Positions 1-5,872 of a DNA stretch of 11,319 nucleotides are shown piece by piece. Source of the stretch: an uncultured Bacteroidales bacterium (GTDB lineage: Bacteria > Bacteroidota > Bacteroidia > Bacteroidales > UBA932). The notes under the pieces were generated by a model. It was not told the DNA's origin, searched no databases, and worked only from the letters and a program-made list of their open reading frames with translations. The DNA lies in contig CAMNQO010000040.1 in the NCBI GenBank assembly GCA_946549475.1, positions 1 through 11,319 on the forward strand, in the 5' to 3' direction. Numbering within the stretch: position 1 is the first letter of the stretch; the number at the start of each line of letters is the position of its first letter. The position numbers were made by a program, and so were the translations under genes.

Positions 1-546
1 GCCGTCGGCCTGGAGGGTCAGGCGCAGGAGCGCGCCGACATTGCGGAAATACAGGTAATGATTGCCGGTTTTGGCTATGGCCAGATTGGCCTTATTCCCG
101 AACGAGCCCGCGACAGCCGTCTGGTCCTCGGGCAGAATCGCCGTAATGACGCCATCCTCGATGCCGCTGAGGGGCTGGTCGGGATAGAAAGCATAATAGG
201 TGTCGGATTTTTTGGCCAGACCGCTGAACTGCGCCGTTTTTCCTTCCCGGCTGATACTGGATACGGTAAAGGTGGAGCCGCTTCCCCCGGAGAAGACTTT
301 GATGTCGTCGCTGTTGCTCCAGACGATGCTGGCACCGTCCCCCAGCGTGGTTTTCAAGCCTGCCACGCCGTCATCTACGGCATCTTTGTCCGTATCGGCA
401 CTGAATGTCATTTCCATAGGAGCGGCTTGTTCTTCCTCTTGAGCCGTCTCTATGAAATTACCCTTGTCGGAGACCTGCTCTTTCTGGCAGGCCGGGATGG
501 TCGTCAAAGCCAGGACCATCCATACAAATGCTGCTTTCGTTTTCAT
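1..546 (-). CDS. Fimbrillin-like lipoprotein, N-terminal part (runs off left edge)
   Basis: An open frame of 182 codons starts at ATG 546-544 and stays open to the window edge, so the C-terminus is missing. The protein begins MKTKAAFVWMVLALTTIPAC, a lipoprotein signal peptide with the likely lipidated Cys at residue 20. A Gln/Glu-rich linker follows, then a beta-rich domain from about residue 46. This domain lines up with residues 37-169 of the lipoprotein at 853-3834: M.F.A.TD...KTTL......I.WS..D.I.VF.G, then TFxVxS, ATFSG-like QFSGL, YYA..P, ALP/ILP..Q and F[KR]N.GAL..LT. The pattern is typical of fimbrillin/Mfa-like lipoproteins of Bacteroidetes, which are surface adhesin or pilus-related proteins; that family assignment is from memory of the pattern. 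By analogy with its paralogue it may carry further ligand-binding domains beyond the edge. It lies 13 nt downstream of the small gene at 560-706 and is surely cotranscribed with it. Function is unknown. Confidence 0.85.
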   Translation of the reverse strand, partial: MKTKAAFVWMVLALTTIPACQKEQVSDKGNFIETAQEEEQAAPMEMTFSADTDKDAVDDGVAGLKTTLGDGASIVWSNSDDIKVFSGGSGSTFTVSSISREGKTAQFSGLAKKSDTYYAFYPDQPLSGIEDGVITAILPEDQTAVAGSFGNKANLAIAKTGNHYLYFRNVGALLRLTLQADG

Positions 547-559
547 CTTGCCGTATGTT

Positions 560-706
560 TTATTCCCAACCTTCTCCATCATCGTAGTCGTCATCGTTTT
601 GATTGTAGGACTCTCCCGTACTCGGGTCGCAGAACACCAGTTCCGTGTCCGTGGAGAAAAGCAGGCACAGCGGTGTCTCGTAAAGATTTGTTTCCTTGTA
701 TTTCAT
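560..706 (-). CDS. Small conserved protein (48 aa) preceding a lipoprotein gene
   Basis: A 49-codon frame runs from ATG 706-704 to TAA 562-560. The product has no signal peptide or membrane segment. Its C-terminal half is acidic: LVFCDPSTGESYNQ, then a run rich in Asp, Tyr and Gly, ending GEGWE. It is supported as a real gene because the small gene at 3851-3994, in the same position before the paralogous lipoprotein, shares a YE.P segment, VFC, ST.GE, an aromatic-Asn pair and a terminal GW.E. The two DNA sequences are otherwise quite different, so protein-level constraint is likely. The spacing to the next gene is 13 nt. Similar short acidic proteins with a Cys near the middle occur in Bacteroidales genomes next to fimbrillin-type lipoproteins (recollection, not checked). 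It could be a small partner of the lipoprotein or a leader peptide controlling its translation. Function is not known. Confidence 0.7.
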   Translation of the reverse strand: MKYKETNLYETPLCLLFSTDTELVFCDPSTGESYNQNDDDYDDGEGWE

Positions 707-744
707 CTCGTTTTCAATCTCTGTGAAAGTCTTTTTTCACCATG

Positions 745-752
745 CGAAGGTA
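745..752 (-). promoter_or_regulatory. Candidate -7 box (TACCTTCG) for the small gene/lipoprotein unit
   Basis: On the minus strand TACCTTCG sits 38 nt before the start codon at 706. It differs from the Bacteroidetes -7 consensus TAnnTTTG at one position and equals the -7 box proposed for frr in this window. No good TTTG -33 element lies 19-21 nt upstream. That region is instead filled by an eight-base C run (G767-774 on the plus strand), so the promoter may be weak or activator-dependent. The shared 16-base element begins 31 nt further upstream. Confidence 0.5.
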
Positions 753-783
753 GGGAAAAGGAGATAGGGGGGGGTACGGTTTA

Positions 784-799
784 GTGCAAAAAAAGTACG
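784..799 (-). repeat. Shared 16-base upstream element, copy 1 (CGTACTTTTTTTGCAC on minus)
   Basis: The plus-strand sequence GTGCAAAAAAAGTACG occurs here and again, identically, at 4063-4078. Both copies lie upstream of a small gene (78 and 69 nt from the start codons), and both end exactly 31 nt before a -7-like box. Some similarity continues past the identical core on the gene side (CACtAAacCGtAC against CACgAAtaCGgAC). It could be a shared activator site or promoter part. This copy also overlaps the T-run of the terminator of the upstream gene. Confidence 0.6.
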
Positions 800-830
800 A
801 TTTGACGCAAAGTGGGCCAAATCGTACTTT
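788..830 (-). terminator. Intrinsic terminator of the 993-aa lipoprotein gene
   Basis: A perfect 13-bp inverted repeat, AAAGTACGATTTG at 792-804 and CAAATCGTACTTT at 818-830, has a 13-nt loop. Read on the minus strand, the stem runs straight into a seven-T run (794-788). It begins 22 nt after the lipoprotein stop codon at 853-855. This is the classical layout of a Rho-independent terminator, although the stem is AT-rich. On the plus strand the stem is followed by only three Ts, so termination is expected mainly for minus-strand transcripts. Confidence 0.8.
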
Positions 831-852
831 AAAGATGAAACAAGAGGGAGGT

Positions 853-3834
853 TCAGCGGATTTCCTCCATTTTCATGCAGTTAAGCTGGTAGATGTCGCC
901 GCTGGTCGTGGAGCCTTTGCCGAACGAAACGGAGATCGTGCCTGCTGCGGTAGGATATACCGTGTCGCTGACGACGACCTGGTCAGTGTTCTGGCTCGCG
1001 TCCGGACCGACGGTGATCAGGTCTCCGTACCAGGAGGCCAGCCCGTCGGCATAGTAGCGGGTGTAGCGGGTCTGTCCGGCGGAGCCGGTGCGGCTGCCGA
1101 AGAAGGTGAAGCGGTAGCCGACAGCCGGATCAAGTCCCTGCAGCTCGAAGGTCATCAGCTTGGAGGCGCTGTCGTTGTGGAAGTAGTCTCCGGTCGCCGT
1201 GCCGATGGCGAGGTCGCCCAGGGCGCTTTCCGTATCGGCCGTGTACATCGCTTCCGTCAGGCCGCCGTTGCTGTTGCTCTTGAAGTCGGTCTTCAGCACC
1301 AGCGAGTAGCCGCAGTGGACGCCGTTGGTGTAGCGGAGGCTGCTGAAAACCGTGCCGTTGCCGCTGCCCGTTCCGCCCGAAGTGGTGATGCGGATGTTGT
1401 TCCATCCGTTGCCGTTCTTGTCGGGCGAGGCGGTGGGATTGCCCGTGGCGGTGGAGCCGAAGTCGAAGAGCATCTTGCCGCTGCCCGTGCCGATGTATTT
1501 CGTGTCGGAGAAGCGATGGGTGAAATGTCCGTATTCGTCATTCATATAAATGCGCACCGTCGTGGCGATACAGCTGTTGTAGTCTTCGTCGTACAACCAT
1601 TTTCCGTAGTAGAAAATCGACGCCCAGGAATCACCCGTGTAAGGCTGGATGTTCCAGTATGACCCTTCCTGGTCGATGGCGGGATGTTGCAGAGCCTGGT
1701 CGTTGTGCAAGGTGACCGTCCCGTACCTTTGCCAGATATTGGGATTGTCGCCCGCATTATCCATATTGTACCAGAAATTGAAAACATATCGGACCATATG
1801 CGCATCCCAACTTTGCACGCCCCAGGAAATGACCTGGTCTTTGGCTTCCCATACCCCACGACCGGCATAGGACAGCTCATAACTGCAACCGCTTGTGAAA
1901 AGCAGGGCGGAATTGACGATTCCGATGCGGCGCAGGCTGGCTTTTCCGGTGGAGAAGTTGGCGCGGATACGCCAGACGCCTTCTCCCGGACAGGCGTAAG
2001 CAGCTTTCTCCGGCACGGGGATTTTCATCATCCCGTCACCCTCCGCGTCGGGGGCAAAATACTTGCCGGCACCCTCGTTGTAGAAGTAGAACTTTTCTCC
2101 CTCCTTGATGTAGGTGTACACCTCGTAATCATAATCACCGATGGCGTTGGGCTCGATGCCGGCGGCATCCCCGAAAGAGGCCAAGGTCGCGTCATAGTAG
2201 TTCGTCGTGATGTAGGACATCCGCTGTCCTTTTTCCTCGTTGCCGCCGATGAACATGTTCTCGCCCGGGGTGATGTCCGGCAGGTTCCGGCTGTCGCGGA
2301 CATTCACGATGGCGTGGGTGTAGTGACCGCCCGCGTTGTTGAAACTCAGCGAGAGGTCGCCGTAGTAGCGGTCTTCGTCGATTTCGCATTCGGACGGGAA
2401 CTTGAAGCAAGGCTCCCAGTTGTCCGTGTTGTCGCAGGGCTGCACATAGAAGTAGTCGGTCCCGGTGGTCCCGTAAACCGGATTGCCGCCGTCGCTGCTG
2501 CTGCGGCCGTAATACTGGTTCGTCCCGTCCTCGAAGACGACATTGAATTTGTAGCGGTTGTTCCAGGCCTGGCTGTTGCGGCGCATCGGGAGGTTGGCAT
2601 AGGTCCATACCCCGTTGCCGGCATAGCTCAGGTCTGCTCCGAAAACGCTCCACTGGGAATACTTGACGGCGGAAATCTGCTTGATATGGGCTTCTCCTTC
2701 GCTCATCGCATCGGACATGTTCAGGCGGATCCGGTAGATGCCGTCGGCCGGGGCGCCGTAAGCGGCGCTGGAGGCGTTCCCGATGGACACCACCTTGTCG
2801 CCTTCGGCGTTCAGGGCGAAGATGTCGTTGCCTTCGCTGCGGAAATGGAATTTCTCGCCGGCGCTCAGGCGCGTGAAAATTTCATAGTTGTAGTTGTCGC
2901 CGTTGTCGGAGAAATGACGGCCGTCAGACTTATCCCAGTATCCGTCGGAAATGTAGGAAACCTCCTGTCCGGCTTCCGCAGAATTGCGGATGGTCAGTGC
3001 TTCACCGACCGTGAAGCCTCCTTTCCACTGCGAAGGGGTGAAAGTGCCGAAATGCAGGTTGTCGTTCCGGGCGATAAGTTTGGCGCCGCTCTTGGTGAAG
3101 CTGCTGTATTGACTGCCGCGGTACAAGGTTACGCGGAAGCCCCCGGCATAGTTGCCGGGCCATACGATAAAGTAGCAAGTGCTTCCCTGGGTGAGATTAC
3201 CTTCCATACGGACGTAATTGACGCCGCTTTTCCCGCTGAGGGCGGGCTCGTCGCCGGTGCAGTCGATGTCGGCCGTTCCGGACAGGATATCATCCGCGCC
3301 GAGCGCTTCCAGCTTGACCGCGGTCACGCCGTCGCAGCCCACTGTCAGGCCGACAAGGGCGCCGGCATTCTTGAATTGCAGGTGGCTGTCTTCGGCGCAG
3401 GCCGTGGCAATGTTGGCTTCAGGGGCGAAACTTCCGCTTACGAAGGACTGTTGCGTCGGGAGCGCCGCGTGGATCTTCCCTCCGCTGATACTTGCGCCCG
3501 CGCTGGCCGGCGAGAGGGCGTAATAGACGCCGGAAACTTCCGACAATCCGGAGAATGTCGCCCTCTTTTGGTCGTCACTGACGCTTTCTACGGAGAATGT
3601 GTCGCCGGCGGCATCGGCCCCCGCAAATACGCTGATCTGATCTTCCCGGGACCACAGGATGCTGAAATCGTTGTTGTCAAGGGTGGTTTTTCCCAGTTTG
3701 TCGTCCGTGGCGGCGGTAAAAACCATCGGGACTTTTTCACTTTCCGTCCGTATGGTTTCGGTGGCATCCGTCTCTTTGGAGCAGGACGCCAGGACGGTCA
3801 GAGCCGTCAGAAAGAGATAATGATACTTTTTCAT
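853..3834 (-). CDS. Multidomain fimbrillin-like surface lipoprotein (993 aa)
   Basis: The start at 3834 is chosen because the protein then begins MKKYHYLFLTALTVLASC, a clear lipoprotein signal peptide with lipobox LASC and Cys18. The frame is open 32 codons further upstream, but that part overlaps the small gene at 3851-3994 in another frame and would bury the signal. Domains: a fimbrillin/Mfa-like beta domain (about 37-265), homologous to the lipoprotein at 1-546; two tandem related modules (about 276-510 and 524-774); and a C-terminal module (about 787-993). The tandem modules share GE.......G..[VM]SYI, NYNYEIFT/DYDYEVYT, GEKF.F, a G[IV][YW]RIR strand, LSYAG.GVW and a closing GH[YF]TH. They recall SusE/SusF-type glycan-binding domains (inference). 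The last module, with MLFDFGS, WNNI, L.GLDP..GY.FTFFGSR and a final beta strand, resembles beta-sandwich modules attached to Bacteroidetes carbohydrate-active enzymes. No catalytic signature is visible. A cell-surface glycan-binding or adhesin role is likely but unproven. Confidence 0.9.
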   Translation of the reverse strand: MKKYHYLFLTALTVLASCSKETDATETIRTESEKVPMVFTAATDDKLGKTTLDNNDFSILWSREDQISVFAGADAAGDTFSVESVSDDQKRATFSGLSEVSGVYYALSPASAGASISGGKIHAALPTQQSFVSGSFAPEANIATACAEDSHLQFKNAGALVGLTVGCDGVTAVKLEALGADDILSGTADIDCTGDEPALSGKSGVNYVRMEGNLTQGSTCYFIVWPGNYAGGFRVTLYRGSQYSSFTKSGAKLIARNDNLHFGTFTPSQWKGGFTVGEALTIRNSAEAGQEVSYISDGYWDKSDGRHFSDNGDNYNYEIFTRLSAGEKFHFRSEGNDIFALNAEGDKVVSIGNASSAAYGAPADGIYRIRLNMSDAMSEGEAHIKQISAVKYSQWSVFGADLSYAGNGVWTYANLPMRRNSQAWNNRYKFNVVFEDGTNQYYGRSSSDGGNPVYGTTGTDYFYVQPCDNTDNWEPCFKFPSECEIDEDRYYGDLSLSFNNAGGHYTHAIVNVRDSRNLPDITPGENMFIGGNEEKGQRMSYITTNYYDATLASFGDAAGIEPNAIGDYDYEVYTYIKEGEKFYFYNEGAGKYFAPDAEGDGMMKIPVPEKAAYACPGEGVWRIRANFSTGKASLRRIGIVNSALLFTSGCSYELSYAGRGVWEAKDQVISWGVQSWDAHMVRYVFNFWYNMDNAGDNPNIWQRYGTVTLHNDQALQHPAIDQEGSYWNIQPYTGDSWASIFYYGKWLYDEDYNSCIATTVRIYMNDEYGHFTHRFSDTKYIGTGSGKMLFDFGSTATGNPTASPDKNGNGWNNIRITTSGGTGSGNGTVFSSLRYTNGVHCGYSLVLKTDFKSNSNGGLTEAMYTADTESALGDLAIGTATGDYFHNDSASKLMTFELQGLDPAVGYRFTFFGSRTGSAGQTRYTRYYADGLASWYGDLITVGPDASQNTDQVVVSDTVYPTAAGTISVSFGKGSTTSGDIYQLNCMKMEEIR

Positions 3835-3850
3835 AACGCGTCGTTGTTCG

Positions 3851-3994
3851 TTAATCTTCCGACCAGCCGTCAGAATAATTTTCAACAGGATTGAATCTTT
3901 CTCCTGTCGTACTTTGATTGCAGAAGACATGTTCCAGATGGAGTGGTTTCATCTGTAGTCCGGGGGCTTCGTAAGGAATTTTTATTCGTTCCAT
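3851..3994 (-). CDS. Small conserved protein (47 aa) preceding the 993-aa lipoprotein
   Basis: A 48-codon frame runs from ATG 3994-3992 to TAA 3853-3851 and ends 16 nt before the lipoprotein start at 3834. The N-terminus is MERIKIPYEAPGLQ. The C-terminal half reads EHVFCNQSTTGERFN, followed by a short acidic tail containing SDGWSED. It matches the 48-aa product of 560-706 at YE.P, VFC, ST(T)GE, the aromatic-Asn pair and the GW.E end. It has no signal peptide, so it is predicted cytoplasmic unless exported in an unknown way. The single Cys falls in the best conserved segment. It may act with the lipoprotein or as a leader controlling its translation. No known function is recognised. Conservation between two loci with unlike DNA is the main evidence that it is real. 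Confidence 0.7.
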   Translation of the reverse strand: MERIKIPYEAPGLQMKPLHLEHVFCNQSTTGERFNPVENYSDGWSED

Positions 3995-4023
3995 GGAAAC
4001 AAGAAAATAATGGTTGTACTTTG

Positions 4024-4031
4024 CAAATAAA
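4024..4031 (-). promoter_or_regulatory. Candidate -7-like box (TTTATTTG) for the second small gene/lipoprotein unit
   Basis: On the minus strand TTTATTTGC lies 29 nt before the start codon at 3994. It matches the TTTG half of TAnnTTTG but has TT in place of TA. Its register relative to the shared 16-base element (31 nt between them) is exactly that of TACCTTCG at 745-752, which is the main reason to list it. There is no TTTG at the usual -33 distance. The unit could also be reached by read-through from the operon upstream. Confidence 0.35.
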
Positions 4032-4062
4032 GCAGATACTTCCCGAATGAAAGTCCGTATTC

Positions 4063-4078
4063 GTGCAAAAAAAGTACG
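4063..4078 (-). repeat. Shared 16-base upstream element, copy 2
   Basis: GTGCAAAAAAAGTACG (plus-strand reading) is identical to 784-799. Here it lies between the end of the mannose-6-phosphate isomerase gene (stop at 4127) and the small gene starting at 3994. The surrounding intergenic sequence 3995-4126 has no other recognisable feature apart from the weak hairpin listed separately. Confidence 0.6.
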
Positions 4079-4089
4079 GATTTCCTTAC
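4067..4089 (-). terminator. Possible weak terminator after the sugar-phosphate operon
   Basis: On the minus strand GTAaGG, a four-base loop AAAT and CCgTAC form a five-pair hairpin with one mismatch, followed directly by seven Ts (4073-4067). It begins 37 nt after the stop codon at 4127-4129. The stem is short, so termination may be partial and some transcripts may continue into the small gene and lipoprotein. The T-run is also the core of the shared 16-base element, so conservation could reflect a promoter role instead. Confidence 0.35.
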
Positions 4090-4126
4090 GGGACAGGCCG
4101 CCGGCAGGAAAAGCACAGGGGGAGGA

Positions 4127-5101
4127 CTATCGGATGTATGAAGTAAGCAATTTTGTCTCCGTACCGGCGGGCATAAGGTCGAGGTGCTCGGCGCTGGCCG
4201 GAACGAGTACGGTCTCACCCTGGCGGACGGAGACCTGTGACTCTTCGGTGCCGAGTGTCGCTTCCCCCGACAGGCACATGACCGTGACAAAGGAGTCCAG
4301 CCCGCTCAGATCCTTGCGGGCAGGCTTGTCCAACTCCCACAAGGAAGTCGTGAAATACGGGCAGTCGGCCAACTCCGTTTCCTTGTTTTTGACAGGGGTG
4401 TATGCACTCCGATAGTCCGCCTGCACGGTATAGTCGATGGCGTCCTTTGCCAGTTCCGTGTGCAGCTGGCGAGGCTTCCCGTCCAGTCCCATCCTGCCGT
4501 AGTCGTATATACGGTAAGTGATGTCGGAGGTCTGCTGTATCTCTGCGATGAAGCATCCGGAGCAGATGGCATGGATGCGCCCGGCCGGCAAAAAGAATAC
4601 ATCCCCGGGTTTTACCTCATAACGGGAGAGTACTTCGGTGATGCTGCCGTCCGCCACCCGGCGCTCGTACTCTTCGGGTGTAATGGCCTGCGAGAGGCCG
4701 GACAGCAAATGTGCACCCGGCTCCGCTCCGACCACATACCACATCTCGGTCTTTCCCTTCGAACCGTTGTGCCGGGCGGCGGCCAGCGCGTCATCGGGGT
4801 GTACCTGGATGGACAGGTCCGCCCGGGCGTCAATGAATTTAATCAGCAGCGGGAACTGTGCGCCGGTGGCGGCATAGACTTTCTCGCCCAGCAGGGCGCC
4901 CTTGAACTCCTCCGCCAGCGAGGTGACGCTCCGGCCGGCGTATTTGCCTTCGGACACCCGCGTTTCCTTCCCGGGAACGGCGCTGATTTCCCAGCTCTCG
5001 CCGATGTTTTTCTGTTGGGTGTCGATTCCCTTATACGGGGCGATTTTTTCTCCGCCCCAGACCAGGGGCATCAGCAGCGGTGTAAATTTCAGGATTTCCA
5101 T
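4127..5101 (-). CDS. manA: Mannose-6-phosphate isomerase, class I (short form)
   Basis: This is a cupin-fold, zinc-dependent enzyme that interconverts mannose-6-phosphate and fructose-6-phosphate in the cytoplasm. The 324-aa length fits the short Bacillus/Bacteroides form. Visible family features are the N-terminal PLVWGGEKI, zinc ligands in IQVHPDD (Gln99, His101), TEMWYV (Glu119) and GRIHAI (His177), and the conserved ITYRIYDYGR segment with Arg197, the usual active-site arginine. The following GLDGKPRQLH is also typical. It is the last gene of the operon, 41 nt after the GntR regulator gene. Its presence beside a second, larger isomerase-family gene at 6952-8664 is unusual. The two may act on different sugar phosphates or in different conditions. 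No defect is seen. Confidence 0.93.
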   Translation of the reverse strand: MEILKFTPLLMPLVWGGEKIAPYKGIDTQQKNIGESWEISAVPGKETRVSEGKYAGRSVTSLAEEFKGALLGEKVYAATGAQFPLLIKFIDARADLSIQVHPDDALAAARHNGSKGKTEMWYVVGAEPGAHLLSGLSQAITPEEYERRVADGSITEVLSRYEVKPGDVFFLPAGRIHAICSGCFIAEIQQTSDITYRIYDYGRMGLDGKPRQLHTELAKDAIDYTVQADYRSAYTPVKNKETELADCPYFTTSLWELDKPARKDLSGLDSFVTVMCLSGEATLGTEESQVSVRQGETVLVPASAEHLDLMPAGTETKLLTSYIR

Positions 5102-5142
5102 ATTACTAATGAATAAAGTTGTTGTGACTCGGCCGGATGCCG

Positions 5143-5865
5143 TCAGCGGCTGGCTTCCAGGGTGTATGTGAAACTGTCTGCCCGGTAGTAACCGATGTTG
5201 TATTCCACAGGGACTCCGTTTTCGTCATAGACAAAACGCTTTCTGATGAGGATGGCGTCACTGGGCTTGATTTCCAGTTTCTCCGCGATGAAATCTCCGG
5301 CCAGACGGGCCGACACTTCCTCCCGCGAGGTTTTGACGATGATGCCGTAGCGGCTGTCCAGCATCTCATACAAGGGCTGATTGTAGTTTTCTTCTCCGCT
5401 GACGGGCAATCGCGGATTGAAATAGGAAATGAAGTAAACGAATGGAAAAGTACTGTTCCCCCGCACCCGTTCCATCACCACGCAGCGTGTGCCTTCTTCA
5501 ATCTCGAAAAATCCGCCGATTTCGGGATTGGCCTTTTGGGTGCTGATGTGCAACTCGTAATTCTTGACCTCCACCCCCAATGCTTTCATTTCTTGCGAGA
5601 AACTCAGCCAGTTTTTCACCCCTCCCGTGATTCCCTTCCGGACCGCTTTGGTCCCCACGCCCTTCTTGCGGATCAGCAAACCTTCAAACACCAGTTGCCG
5701 GATGGCCTGGCGCAGGGTGTTGCGCGAAATGTTCAGTTCCCGGGCCAGATCCACCTCCTTGGGCAGGGTCTTTCCGTTTTTGTATTCTTCGGACTCGATA
5801 AGCCTGCGCAAAATGTTCTCGGCCTGCCTGTGCAGGGGAATGCTGCTTTTGGGATCTAAAGTCAT
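5143..5865 (-). CDS. GntR/HutC-family transcriptional regulator with UTRA domain
   Basis: This 240-aa protein has an N-terminal winged helix (about residues 8-75), with the hallmark LPKEVDLARELNISRNTLRQ leading to the recognition helix and EGLLIRKKGVGT as the wing. A UTRA ligand-binding domain fills the rest (about 86-236), with ERVRG, YFNPRLP, EEVSARL and R.RF.YDENGVPVEYN. UTRA domains bind small metabolites, often sugar phosphates, and most members repress their own operon. The start at 5865 is 7 nt after the stop of the ROK kinase gene. The frame is open further upstream, but that part lies inside the kinase gene. Position within a sugar kinase/isomerase operon suggests local control by a sugar phosphate, probably through the palindrome at 8665-8678 (inference). 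Confidence 0.92.
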   Translation of the reverse strand: MTLDPKSSIPLHRQAENILRRLIESEEYKNGKTLPKEVDLARELNISRNTLRQAIRQLVFEGLLIRKKGVGTKAVRKGITGGVKNWLSFSQEMKALGVEVKNYELHISTQKANPEIGGFFEIEEGTRCVVMERVRGNSTFPFVYFISYFNPRLPVSGEENYNQPLYEMLDSRYGIIVKTSREEVSARLAGDFIAEKLEIKPSDAILIRKRFVYDENGVPVEYNIGYYRADSFTYTLEASR

Positions 5866-5872
5866 ACCGGGG

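Noticed and set aside
784..1662. Plus-strand open frame starting inside the terminator region
   Set aside because: It begins in the hairpin/T-run, continues antisense to the lipoprotein C-terminus, and gives a Val/Ala/Arg-rich sequence without domains.
1684..3894. Long plus-strand open frame (736 codons) opposite the 993-aa lipoprotein gene
   Set aside because: It is exactly antisense to a well-supported lipoprotein gene. Its translation is low-complexity Val/Ala/Gly-rich with no recognisable motif, as expected from the complement of a GC-rich gene.
3835..3930. N-terminal extension of the 993-aa lipoprotein to an upstream ATG
   Set aside because: The extension would put 32 basic residues before a textbook lipoprotein signal peptide, and it overlaps the small gene at 3851-3994 in another frame.
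4014..4031. Possible plus-strand promoter (GTACTTTGC) facing the isomerase gene
   Set aside because: No plus-strand gene begins anywhere downstream until 8815; the similarity to a -7 box is probably chance in an AT-rich gap.
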